Position numbers and translations under genes: made by a program. Under the pieces are notes generated by a model. It ran no database searches, was not told the origin of the DNA, and saw only the letters and a list, made by a program, of their open reading frames with translations. 64,000 bases of DNA. Source: 2-12-FULL-35-15 sp036386835. GTDB lineage: Bacteria; Bacteroidota; Bacteroidia; 2-12-FULL-35-15. The number at the start of each line of letters is the position of its first letter. Positions within the stretch are counted from its first letter, which is position 1. Below are positions 14,190 through 22,147 of the stretch, piece by piece. The stretch lies in NCBI GenBank assembly GCA_036386835.1, contig DASVUX010000035.1, positions 15,252-79,251 on the forward strand. The letters run 5' to 3'.

Positions 14190-15439
14190 AGCTTATTCTT
14201 TTCCTCTATCCATTTACTCATGTACTTGGTCCCTGAAACAGTATGGAACATCAGCATGCTGCCTGTAAAATTATTCAGACGGTGTTCTTTGATGCCAGAA
14301 CGAAGCGTTGCTACCCTGTTTATGAATTCCTGTCCAAGACTTTTTTTCGGATATACCGATTCAATAATTTTAAATCCGTTCTGCTGCGATTTGTTCCACA
14401 GGGCTTCATCTGAGTACAGCCTGGTTGCAGCATTTGAAATACCTTCCGCTGAATCAGCTACCAGGCCACTCCAGTCCAATTGATCATGCATGGCCTCCGC
14501 TCCGATTCCGGTGGTGACACTCGGTGTTCCGAAGTTCATTGCGTCAACAAGCTTTCCTTTTAAACCCGCTCCGAAGCGTAAAGGTGCAAGTAAAACTCTT
14601 GCGTTCTTTATTACATCTTCTGCACTATCGGCCCTGCCTTTTACAAGGAACCCTTCTTTTTCATTGTGTAGTGCAAAAACTTTTTGCGAAGGGTAAGCAC
14701 CGTAAACATGCAGTTCTGACTGTGGTAACTGTTTTCGGATAAGCGGCCAGATCTTCTCTTTAAGATATTGTACAGAATTCCAGTTAGGCTCATGAAGAAA
14801 GTTCCCGATCGTAATAAAATGTTTCCGGGAGGAGAAGTCTGGATAATCACTGTTTTCAGCCTGTTCCAGCATAAAAGGAAGGTAATGCAGCAATGACTGA
14901 TCTACTTTAAAATATTCTTTCAGCAATTCAATTTCATATTTGGAAATGATCAATGAAAGATCAGAACGGTAAATGCTTGCAATCTCCCTTTTTGCAATAT
15001 CGTTATTTAGGTCAGGAAGTGAGAATTGCCTTCTTGCCTTCCAGGCAGTTTGTCGTGCATGCCGCAGGCAATGGAGGTCTTCCGTATCGAGGATCCGTAA
15101 AGCTTCAGGACAGTTTTCCGCAACTCTCCAGCCGAATTGCTCCTCTGTCATAAAACGATCGAAGATCACTATCTGAGGCTGCAGCTCTTTAATAAAATTA
15201 TCAAAGCTGCTGCTGTTTAATTCAATGGTTTCTTTTTGAACATCAATGCTTTTCAGATCAATTGCGAATCGACTGTCTGCTGCTGCTGAAGCAAATGCTA
15301 TGCTCCAGCTATTTTCACGGAAGATTTCGATCAACTGAAGCATCCGGCTGCCTGCCGCAGAAGAATTGGGTTCAGGCCATACCGAACCTATGATAAGAAG
15401 TCTTTCTGATTTTGATCCCGGATGCGACAATGAACCCAA
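14186..15439 (-). CDS. Glycosyltransferase, GT4-like (GT-B fold)
   Basis: A 417-residue predicted glycosyltransferase. The N-terminal part (IIGSVWPEPNSSAAGSRMLQL) is the donor/acceptor Rossmann domain of GT-B enzymes. The C-terminal part carries the nucleotide-sugar binding region with RVLLAPLRFGAGLKGKLVDAMNFGTPSV, similar to the E-x7-E region of group 1 enzymes. The final portion has a hydrophilic tail with no extra domain. Acceptor and sugar cannot be named. No ATG precedes the first motif; TTG at 15439 or the TTG at 15430 is the likely start. It begins 2 bases after the stop of the barrel-protein gene, so the two are probably cotranscribed. Confidence 0.82.
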   Translation of the reverse strand: MGSLSHPGSKSERLLIIGSVWPEPNSSAAGSRMLQLIEIFRENSWSIAFASAAADSRFAIDLKSIDVQKETIELNSSSFDNFIKELQPQIVIFDRFMTEEQFGWRVAENCPEALRILDTEDLHCLRHARQTAWKARRQFSLPDLNNDIAKREIASIYRSDLSLIISKYEIELLKEYFKVDQSLLHYLPFMLEQAENSDYPDFSSRKHFITIGNFLHEPNWNSVQYLKEKIWPLIRKQLPQSELHVYGAYPSQKVFALHNEKEGFLVKGRADSAEDVIKNARVLLAPLRFGAGLKGKLVDAMNFGTPSVTTGIGAEAMHDQLDWSGLVADSAEGISNAATRLYSDEALWNKSQQNGFKIIESVYPKKSLGQEFINRVATLRSGIKEHRLNNFTGSMLMFHTVSGTKYMSKWIEEKNKL

Positions 15440-15441
15440 AA

Positions 15442-16284
15442 TTACAGGTTAAAGGCAAACCCGATATCAATTCCTGCAGAGAAAAGGCTTGTCTTTGTAT
15501 ATTTTGATGTTTGTCCAAGAATGTTCTCATAATCTTTGTCTTTATTGTCAGGACCGGTAATATCAGAAAATCCATAATTCAGGAATGGCTTAACTTTCAG
15601 GAACAGGCGATCTGTCATAGATGCAGCGATTCCAACCGCAAGATGAACGGACATATTATAAAACTTGTATCGTTCTTCATCCTTTTTGGAAACAGCAGTT
15701 GTGATATCTCCATAATTCGGATCATTCTGTGATAAAATAAACAGATTATTGTATTGAGTCGGGTAACGCGACATTGCCTCTTTACTGCCGGATTCGGTAT
15801 GAAGCTGGCTGATCAGAAAACCGTTTATTATTCCTGCATCGATGAATCCATAATAGCGTGGAGATTTGCCTAACAACAAATGCATAGATATTGGAATATT
15901 CAGATAAGTCAACTTATCTGTGTATGAAATATCTGACTTTACCCAACGGTCATAAGTGGTGCCGTCCTTATCAACCTGGTTCGATAAAATGAACAAGCCT
16001 CTTTCAAAATATTCCTGTTTGTAAGTTGAGGCTCCCACCCCGATTCCAAATCCGATCCTGTTAGCTACATACTTACTGTATTCAAATGAAAAATCAAATC
16101 CGTTTTGCTTCTCAAGTGTTACATGCTCATCTTTCTCGATAGTTGAATTTTTAAATTTAGCAGCAGTCATCCCTGCAACAACAGAGATTTCACCGTCCTT
16201 CACCAAAGTAGTGACAGGAGTGGTTTGGGAAAAGGCTGTTGAGAATGTAATTACTGCAAGGGTGGAAAACAGATTCTTTTTCAT
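15442..16284 (-). CDS. Outer-membrane beta-barrel protein (PorT-like / DUF family)
   Basis: A 280-residue exported protein. The signal peptide MKKNLFSTLAVITFSTAFS is followed by alternating hydrophobic/polar strands. Aromatic residues near strand ends and a terminal SLFSAGIDIGFAFNL fit a small outer-membrane beta-barrel. The repeated pattern GIGVGAS, NIPISMHLLLG and VGIAASMTDRLFLKVKPFLNYG resembles PorT-family/outer_membrane_beta-brl_2 proteins. No function is known. It is separated from sucC by a terminator and so has its own promoter. It is followed almost directly by the glycosyltransferase gene. Confidence 0.75.
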   Translation of the reverse strand: MKKNLFSTLAVITFSTAFSQTTPVTTLVKDGEISVVAGMTAAKFKNSTIEKDEHVTLEKQNGFDFSFEYSKYVANRIGFGIGVGASTYKQEYFERGLFILSNQVDKDGTTYDRWVKSDISYTDKLTYLNIPISMHLLLGKSPRYYGFIDAGIINGFLISQLHTESGSKEAMSRYPTQYNNLFILSQNDPNYGDITTAVSKKDEERYKFYNMSVHLAVGIAASMTDRLFLKVKPFLNYGFSDITGPDNKDKDYENILGQTSKYTKTSLFSAGIDIGFAFNL

Positions 16285-16320
16285 AAATGGAATATTAAAT
16301 TTAGGATAGTTTAAAAAATA

Positions 16321-16348
16321 AAAAAGGGAGCTTTAGGCTCCCTTTTTT
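16321..16348 (-). terminator. Terminator downstream of sucC
   Basis: GGGAGC (16326-16331) pairs with GCTCCC (16337-16342) around a 5-base loop. It is flanked by an A run on the left and a T run on the right, so it can work in both directions. It lies just after the minus-strand sucC stop codon. Confidence 0.9.
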
Positions 16349-16367
16349 AATCAGGTCAGAATATATA

Positions 16368-17579
16368 TTAACTGAGAACTTTTTTCACAAGATCTGCAGC
16401 TTCCTGCAATGCAATAGCAGAGTAAACTTTCAATCCCGATTCATCAATGATCTTCTTCGCTTCCACGGCATTTGTTCCCTGCAAGCGGATAATGATAGGT
16501 ACATTGATAGTTCCCATGTTTTTGTAAGCATCTACAATACCCTGTGCAACACGATCGCAGCGAACGATACCGCCAAAAATATTCACCAGGATCGCTTTTA
16601 CTTTAGGGTCTTTAAGAATGATGCGGAAAGCTTGCTCAACACGTGCAGCGTTGGCTGTACCTCCAACATCAAGGAAGTTGGCCGGGTCTCCACCCGATAA
16701 TTTAATAATATCCATTGTTGCCATCGCTAACCCGGCACCATTTACCATGCAGCCGACATTCCCATCAAGCTTTACATAGTTAAGGCCGAACTCTCCTGCT
16801 TCCACTTCTGTGGGATCTTCTTCCGAAGTATCGCGAAGAGCTGCATAATCAGGGTGGCGGAATAAACCGTTACCATCAAAAGTAACCTTTGAATCTACTG
16901 CGATGATCTTGTTATCTGAAGTTTTTAATACAGGGTTGATCTCGAACATGGAAGCGTCTATAGAATCATAGGCTTTGTAAAGAGAAGCAATGAATTTGGT
17001 CATTCCTTTCAGCGATTCTCCTGACAAGCCAAGATTGAATGCGATCTTACGGCACTGGAAATCACGAAGCCCTACTTTAGGGTCAATCTCTTCCTTGAAG
17101 ATCAGGTGCGGGGTATCATGTGCAACAGTTTCGATGTCCATCCCGCCTTCTGTGGAATACATGATGGTATTACGGCCCTTTGCACGGTCGAGTAGAACGC
17201 TCACATAGTATTCTTTCGTTTCTGATTCACCCGGGTAATATACATCCTGGGCGATCAGCACTTTGTTTACTTTTTTACCTTTTTCCCCTGTTTGAAGGGT
17301 GATAAGCTGATTACCAAGAATATTTTTTGAAATGGTCTTAACATCATCAAGTGATTTGGCCAAAGCCACACCGCGTTGCTCAGTTCCTGCGATCTTTCCT
17401 TTCCCGCGGCCTCCTGCATGGATTTGGGATTTTACAACCCACCATCCTGTACCTGTAGTCTTTTGCAACTCCTTTGCAGCTTCAACAGCTTGTTCCGGTG
17501 TATCGGCAACAATCCCTTCCTGGATAGCAACACCAAAACTTTTTAAGATCGCTTTACCTTGATATTCGTGTATATTCAT
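16368..17579 (-). CDS. sucC: Succinate-CoA ligase (ADP-forming) subunit beta
   Basis: SucC, with SucD, converts succinyl-CoA to succinate with formation of ATP or GTP in the TCA cycle. The N-terminal ATP-grasp domain begins MNIHEYQGKAILKSFGVAI. The nucleotide site segment VKSQIHAGGRGKGK and the metal/ligand region SMFEINPVLKT (Glu and Asn) are visible, as is the C-terminal flavodoxin-like domain with VNIFGGIVRCDRVAQGIVDA. Length 403 is slightly above the usual 390. sucD is not adjacent, which is common in this phylum. A promoter with both elements lies directly upstream and a terminator downstream, so it is monocistronic. Confidence 0.97.
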   Translation of the reverse strand: MNIHEYQGKAILKSFGVAIQEGIVADTPEQAVEAAKELQKTTGTGWWVVKSQIHAGGRGKGKIAGTEQRGVALAKSLDDVKTISKNILGNQLITLQTGEKGKKVNKVLIAQDVYYPGESETKEYYVSVLLDRAKGRNTIMYSTEGGMDIETVAHDTPHLIFKEEIDPKVGLRDFQCRKIAFNLGLSGESLKGMTKFIASLYKAYDSIDASMFEINPVLKTSDNKIIAVDSKVTFDGNGLFRHPDYAALRDTSEEDPTEVEAGEFGLNYVKLDGNVGCMVNGAGLAMATMDIIKLSGGDPANFLDVGGTANAARVEQAFRIILKDPKVKAILVNIFGGIVRCDRVAQGIVDAYKNMGTINVPIIIRLQGTNAVEAKKIIDESGLKVYSAIALQEAADLVKKVLS

Positions 17580-17607
17580 AATATTCTTTAGTTTAAATTA
17601 AGAGTTC

Positions 17608-17638
17608 CAAAAGTATGTTTTTTATTGATGAATACAAA
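17608..17638 (-). promoter_or_regulatory. Bacteroidota-type promoter of sucC
   Basis: On the minus strand TTTG (17635-17638), a 19-base spacer and TACTTTTG (17608-17615) match the TTTG-N19-TAnnTTTG consensus exactly. The sucC ATG begins 29 bases downstream. Confidence 0.8.
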
Positions 17639-17661
17639 TACTTCAGGACATTTTTTAAAAC

Positions 17662-17691
17662 AAAAATCCCCTTCCGGTTAAGGAAAGGGAG
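17662..17691 (-). terminator. Terminator downstream of rpmE
   Basis: On the minus strand TCCCTTTCC pairs with GGAAGGGGA (one G-U pair) and is followed by TTTTTG. It lies 25 bases after the rpmE stop and separates it from the sucC promoter. Confidence 0.8.
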
Positions 17692-17715
17692 CTTTGTATA
17701 TACACCTTAAAAAAA

Positions 17716-17964
17716 TTATTTTTTAGCGTAACGGTTGCGGAATTTATCCACACGTCCTGCTGTATCCACCAATTTAACTTTACCTGTGTAGAAAGGATGG
17801 CTCATATGAGAGATCTCAAGCTTTACTACAGGGTACTCATTACCGTCTTCCCACTTAATTGTTTCTTTCGTATCAACACATGATTTAGTAACAAAAGAGT
17901 AATCATTACTCATATCTTTAAATACCACTAAACGGTAATTTTCTGGGTGAATTCCTGGTTTCAT
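17716..17964 (-). CDS. rpmE: 50S ribosomal protein L31, type B (zinc-free)
   Basis: L31 bridges the large and small ribosomal subunits. The protein begins MKPGIHPENYRLVVFKDMSN and ends SHPFYTGKVKLVDTAGRVDKFRNRYAKK, the normal L31 layout. The CxxC zinc ligands of the type A protein are missing and only a single Cys (KSCVDTKE) remains, so this is the zinc-independent type B. In many bacteria type B replaces type A during zinc limitation; in Bacteroidota it is often the only one. The start is the ATG ending at 17964 (82 residues). A longer frame to 17994 would overlap the -7 promoter element. Confidence 0.95.
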   Translation of the reverse strand: MKPGIHPENYRLVVFKDMSNDYSFVTKSCVDTKETIKWEDGNEYPVVKLEISHMSHPFYTGKVKLVDTAGRVDKFRNRYAKK

Positions 17965-17991
17965 TTCTTTTTTATTTTTAATTTCGGATTG

Positions 17992-18021
17992 CAAAGATAA
18001 GCAATTGTATTAAATCTGCAA
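17992..18021 (-). promoter_or_regulatory. Bacteroidota-type promoter of rpmE
   Basis: On the minus strand TTG (18019-18021), a 19-base spacer and TATCTTTG (17992-17999) match the consensus. The rpmE start lies 28 bases downstream, which supports the ATG at 17964 over the one at 17994. Confidence 0.8.
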
Positions 18022-18080
18022 TATTTTCTGTTATTTTTTCTGTTTTTCAAAATATCCTCGCTGGAAGGTGGCCCTTTTTA

Positions 18081-18227
18081 TCAGTCCAGGGCATTAGTCG
18101 TTACCCAGTATTTATAACCAACAATGGCCATTTCCCATTTTTTAAGGTTTTTAAGGTCCTTATTATAGTATTTAGGCAAAATAGCCTTGTTTATCTTAGC
18201 AAGGATCCTGAAAATTGACTTTTTCAT
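18081..18227 (-). CDS. Small conserved-looking basic protein, 48 residues
   Basis: A minus-strand ATG ending at 18227 opens a 48-codon frame. It begins MKKSIFRILAKINKAILPKY and ends KKWEMAIVGYKYWVTTNALD. It resembles, from memory, a very small protein found widely in Flavobacteriia and relatives with the pattern FRLLAKLNKxxLP followed by a WxxAIxGWxYxxTxxALD-like end, usually annotated hypothetical. It is basic, without a full membrane helix, and probably cytoplasmic. It lies alone in the gap between rpmE and the amidohydrolase gene. The function is unknown. Confidence 0.7.
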   Translation of the reverse strand: MKKSIFRILAKINKAILPKYYNKDLKNLKKWEMAIVGYKYWVTTNALD

Positions 18228-18386
18228 GCTATAAAGATATAAAAAAAAGTAAATCAAACATTTTTAGGCCTGCCGTGGATACCGTACCTGAAATATTGAA
18301 CTTAAACCAACCTTCTTCCATTCATCATATTTTCCCTGCTTTTTCCATTTTTTATTGCTTATTTAGTCTTTCAAATTTTTTACACT

Positions 18387-21300
18387 ATGAATTCCTATAA
18401 GTTATTGCTTGCTGCAGTCCTTTGCAGTTATGCCTCCTTTGCGCAAACAGACAAAGAAAAAGACAAAAAATGGGATGTTGCCTCACCTAAAGGGACATCT
18501 AAAGAAGTCGAAATCAAGACCAATGAAGGCACATGGATGGGATTGGATGTGAGTCCTGACGGAAAAACGATTGTTTTCGACATGCTTGGTGATATTTATA
18601 CCATGCCTGTAACCGGTGGTGAAGCTAAAGTCCTTCGAACCGGATTCCCTTATGAGGTGCAGCCGCGCTTCAGTCCTGACGGAAAAAAAATCTCTTTCAC
18701 GAGTGATGCTGGAGGCGGGGATAATATCTGGATAATGAACGCTGACGGATCAAATCCAAAACAGGTAACCACAGAGAACTTCAGGCTGGTAAACAACGCG
18801 GTGTGGACCGAAGACAGCCAATACCTCATCGCGAGAAAGCATTTTTCTTCTACGCGTTCCCTTGGGGCAGGAGAAATGTGGATGTATCATATCTCAGGCG
18901 GTGAGGGCTCACAGCTGACCATTAAAAGGAATAAGCAGCAGGATGCGGGTGAACCATGTGTTTCGCCTGATGGTAAATATGTTTATTACAGCGAAGACAT
19001 GTACCCGGGAGGATTCTTCCAATACAATAAAGACCCTAACAACCAGATCTATGTAATTAAACGGTTCAACAGGATAACCGGTGAGACCGAACAGGTTACA
19101 GGAGGGCCAGGAGGTGCATGCCGGCCGCAGATCTCCAGGGACGGAAAAACACTTGCTTATGTGAAACGTGTTCGTACTGCCAGCGTTCTGTATTTACGGA
19201 ATCTTGAAACGGGTGAAGAATGGCCTGTATATGATAAGCTCAGCAAGGATCAGCAGGAAGCCTGGGCGATCTTTGGTGTGTATGCAAATTTCAACTGGCT
19301 TGATAATTCCCATATTATCATCTGGGCAAACGGCAAGATCAATAATATTGATGTAACCAGGTTCAGCGCGACAGAAATTCCTTTTACCGTTAATGCAAAG
19401 CATACAATAATTGATGCTTTACGATTCAGGCAGGAAGTTGCTCCCGATAAATTCATTGTGAAAGTGATCAGGAATGCAACAGCTTCTGCAGATGAGAAAA
19501 CCCTTGTATTTAATTCTGCAGGTTATCTCTGGAAAAAAGACCTTCCGAACGGAACTCCTTCAAGATTATCAAACAGCCCGGATTTTGAATTTGAACCTTC
19601 TTTCTCTCCGAAGGGAGATGAAATCGTTTACACAACCTGGAATGATGATAACATGGGTGCTGTTTGCAGGATGAGCCTGAAAGACAGGAAGCCGGTGAAG
19701 ATCACGACTGCTAAAGGAATTTATCGTACTCCGCGGTTTTCGGCAGACGGTAAATGGATCGTGTTCCAGAAAGAAGAAGGCAATGATCATCTTGGGTATA
19801 CATACAGCACTGACCCCGGAATTTACATCATCGAGAACAAAGCGGGCGCGAAACCGAAGCTGGTTTCCAAAGAAGGCAGCGATCCGCGTTTTATAGGTAA
19901 TGACAGGATCTTTTTCCAAGGATCAGAAACCGAAGAGGGTAAGACTTTTAAAAGCATTTCCGTGGAAGGCAGGGAACTTCGTACCGACTTTACCTCCAAG
20001 TATGCAACGTCAGTTGTCCCAAGCCCTGACGGGAGATGGGTCGCGTTTATCGAACTATTCAAAGCTTATGTTTCTGCATTCCCAAGAACAGGTAAGACGG
20101 TTGATCTGAATGCCCAGATGGCCTCCGCTCCTGTTGTACAAATAGCAAAAGATGCCGCGTTAAACCTGGAATGGAGCGCAGACAACCGGAAAATCTACTG
20201 GACCTACAGCGATGAATACTTTACCACAGAACTCAGGAACCGTTTTACATTCCTTGAAGGTGCCCCGGAAAAAGCATTACCGATGGATTCCGTTGGTGTA
20301 AAGATCAATCTTCAGTTACCTTCAGATAAGCCTAAAGGAAGAATCGCAATGAAAAATGCGAGGATCATTACGATGAAGGAGGATGAAGTAATAGAGAACG
20401 GAACAATAATAATTTCAGAAAACCGGATCGAAACCATAGGTAAATCCGATGAAGTGAAAATCCCTTCCGATGCAAAGGTCATCGACTGCAGCGGCAAAAC
20501 GATCATGCCCGGAATGGTGGATGTACATGCGCATTTGAATACCTGGCGCCTTGGCCCCAGTCCCCAAAAACAGGCAAGCTATTACGCAAACCTTGCGTTT
20601 GGCGTAACTACAACTCACGATCCTTCCTCGGTTTCAGAAATGGTGTTCTCTCAGTCGGAAATGGTAAAAGCAGGTTATATGGTGGGCCCGAGGGTATTTT
20701 CCACAGGTACCATCCTCTATGGCGCTGAAGGTGATTTTAAAGCCGTGATCAACAGCCTTGAGGATGCACGTTCAGCAATTGCCCGCACAAAAGCCTTTGG
20801 CGCTTTTTCCGTAAAAAGCTACAACCAGCCCCGGAGAGAGCAGCGCCAGCAGGTCATACAGGCGGCACGCGACCTGAAAGTAATGGTTGTGCCGGAAGGG
20901 GGGTCTACGTTTTATCACAATATGAGCGAGATCCTTGATGGTCATACCGGGATAGAACATAATATTCCAATCGCTGATTTGGGCAATGATGTGATCAAAC
21001 TATGGAGTGCCGGCAGCACCGGCTACACTCCTACTCTCATTGTAACTTACGGTGCGATAAACGGGGAAGATTACTGGTATCAGAAAACCAATGTGTGGGA
21101 AAACGCCCGCTTATTAAGCTTCACTCCGCGTGCTATTATTGATTCACGGTCCCGCCACAGGAAGATCATTCCTGAAGAAGAATACGAGAACGGCTGGATG
21201 CTGGTATCACGCTCCTGCAAGAAACTGGCAGATGCCGGTGTAAAAATTAATCTCGGTTCTCACGGTCAGATCCAGGGAATCGGTGCTCATTGGGAACTAT

Positions 21301-21647
21301 GGATGCTCCAGATGGGCGGCATGACCCCATTGCAGGCTTTAAGATGCGCTACGATGAATGGCGCTCATTACATCGGGATGGATGACCAGATCGGTTCGCT
21401 GGAAAAAGGCAAGCTGGCTGATCTTGTTGTCCTTGATAAGAATCCGCTGGAAAATATCCGCAATACCGAAAGCATAAAATATGTAATGGTCAACGGAAGG
21501 TTATTTGATGCGGCAACAATGGACCAGATAGGAAATTACGACATAAAACGCGGAAAGTTCTATTGGGAAAATTCCAGGTCAGGCAGTAATTTTCACTGGC
21601 ATGAAGAAACAAACAGCTTTATGCAGGGGTGTGAGTTTGGTGATTAA
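18387..21647 (+). CDS. TolB-type beta-propeller fused to amidohydrolase, exported
   Basis: A 1086-residue protein. The signal peptide MNSYKLLLAAVLCSYASFA is followed by PD40/TolB-like propeller repeats (about residues 45-620) such as PRFSPDGKKISFTSDAGG and VSPDGKYVYYSED. A C-terminal amidohydrolase domain (about 650-1060) has the metal motif VDVHAHL (His714, His716), a candidate carboxylated Lys in AFSVKSYNQP, and His residues in EGGSTFYHNM and DGHTGIEHN. The position that is usually a catalytic Asp (GTD) is a His in NLGSHGQ (His959). Relatives with the same GxHGQ segment exist as a known subfamily. The substrate is unknown; a periplasmic prolidase-like or imidase role is possible. It has no cotranscribed partner. 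Confidence 0.88.
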   Translation: MNSYKLLLAAVLCSYASFAQTDKEKDKKWDVASPKGTSKEVEIKTNEGTWMGLDVSPDGKTIVFDMLGDIYTMPVTGGEAKVLRTGFPYEVQPRFSPDGKKISFTSDAGGGDNIWIMNADGSNPKQVTTENFRLVNNAVWTEDSQYLIARKHFSSTRSLGAGEMWMYHISGGEGSQLTIKRNKQQDAGEPCVSPDGKYVYYSEDMYPGGFFQYNKDPNNQIYVIKRFNRITGETEQVTGGPGGACRPQISRDGKTLAYVKRVRTASVLYLRNLETGEEWPVYDKLSKDQQEAWAIFGVYANFNWLDNSHIIIWANGKINNIDVTRFSATEIPFTVNAKHTIIDALRFRQEVAPDKFIVKVIRNATASADEKTLVFNSAGYLWKKDLPNGTPSRLSNSPDFEFEPSFSPKGDEIVYTTWNDDNMGAVCRMSLKDRKPVKITTAKGIYRTPRFSADGKWIVFQKEEGNDHLGYTYSTDPGIYIIENKAGAKPKLVSKEGSDPRFIGNDRIFFQGSETEEGKTFKSISVEGRELRTDFTSKYATSVVPSPDGRWVAFIELFKAYVSAFPRTGKTVDLNAQMASAPVVQIAKDAALNLEWSADNRKIYWTYSDEYFTTELRNRFTFLEGAPEKALPMDSVGVKINLQLPSDKPKGRIAMKNARIITMKEDEVIENGTIIISENRIETIGKSDEVKIPSDAKVIDCSGKTIMPGMVDVHAHLNTWRLGPSPQKQASYYANLAFGVTTTHDPSSVSEMVFSQSEMVKAGYMVGPRVFSTGTILYGAEGDFKAVINSLEDARSAIARTKAFGAFSVKSYNQPRREQRQQVIQAARDLKVMVVPEGGSTFYHNMSEILDGHTGIEHNIPIADLGNDVIKLWSAGSTGYTPTLIVTYGAINGEDYWYQKTNVWENARLLSFTPRAIIDSRSRHRKIIPEEEYENGWMLVSRSCKKLADAGVKINLGSHGQIQGIGAHWELWMLQMGGMTPLQALRCATMNGAHYIGMDDQIGSLEKGKLADLVVLDKNPLENIRNTESIKYVMVNGRLFDAATMDQIGNYDIKRGKFYWENSRSGSNFHWHEETNSFMQGCEFGD

Positions 21648-21672
21648 CTAGTGTGAGTAAGGATTCGGAGAA

Positions 21673-21770
21673 GGTCCCGTGCAGACGGGATCTGTTTGAG
21701 GCGCTGATCGGAAATGAAATAAAAAACAGACTATAACATTTATGAGATCCGTGTCGGGGCACGGGATGAC
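21673..21770 (+). repeat. Dispersed palindromic intergenic repeat, copy 5 (expanded)
   Basis: The right half (CTATAACATTTATGAGATCC, then GTGTCGGGGCACGGGATGAC) matches the other copies. The left arm is degenerate (GGTCCCGTGCAGACGGGATC). An extra stretch of about 20 bases makes this copy 98 bases. It lies between the amidohydrolase and the YjbR-like gene. Confidence 0.8.
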
Positions 21771-21798
21771 GTTTCATAAACTAAAATTTGTTCATAAT

Positions 21799-22146
21799 AT
21801 GGATATAGAACAACTTCAATCATTCTGCAAAAGCCTTCCGGGAGTTACGGAAAATATAAAATGGGGACATGACCTGTGTTTTTCTGTGGGCAGGAAGATG
21901 TTTTGTGTTACAGGACTTGAACCCCCGATGCAAGTATCATTCAAAGTCAGGGATGATGAATTTGAAGAACTTATCCATACAGAGAACATCATTTCAGCTC
22001 CTTATGTCGGCAGGTATAAATGGGTGCTTGTACAAAAAAGTTCAAGACTAAGTAAAAAAGAATGGGAAGCTTATATCAGGCAATCCTATGAATTGATAAA
22101 AGCCCAGCTGCCAAAAAAAATTCTGAAAGAAGAAGGATTGCTATAA
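21799..22146 (+). CDS. MmcQ/YjbR family protein
   Basis: A 115-residue protein of the MmcQ/YjbR-like family (a CyaY-like fold, sometimes called DNA-binding). Characteristic features are SFCKSLPGVTENIKWGHDL near the N terminus, CFSVGRKMFCVTG, and the C-terminal segment YKWVLVQKSSRLSKKEWEAYIRQSY with the conserved W/S-x-L helix. The function is poorly known. An ATG at 21742 would add 19 residues that are encoded by the right arm of the repeat, so the ATG at 21799 (MDIEQLQSFC) is used. The next gene starts 1 base after the stop. Confidence 0.9.
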   Translation: MDIEQLQSFCKSLPGVTENIKWGHDLCFSVGRKMFCVTGLEPPMQVSFKVRDDEFEELIHTENIISAPYVGRYKWVLVQKSSRLSKKEWEAYIRQSYELIKAQLPKKILKEEGLL

Positions 22147-22147
22147 C

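Noticed and set aside
17741..17760. TTATCCACA string as DnaA box
   Set aside because: It is one isolated match inside the rpmE coding sequence, where it encodes conserved residues.
18387..21647. Two genes (tolB-like and amidohydrolase) joined by sequencing error
   Set aside because: One open frame of 1086 codons with a smooth linker; this two-domain architecture is known in related bacteria.
21742..21798. N-terminal extension of the YjbR-like protein
   Set aside because: The extra 19 codons begin in the right arm of repeat copy 5 and match no part of the family.
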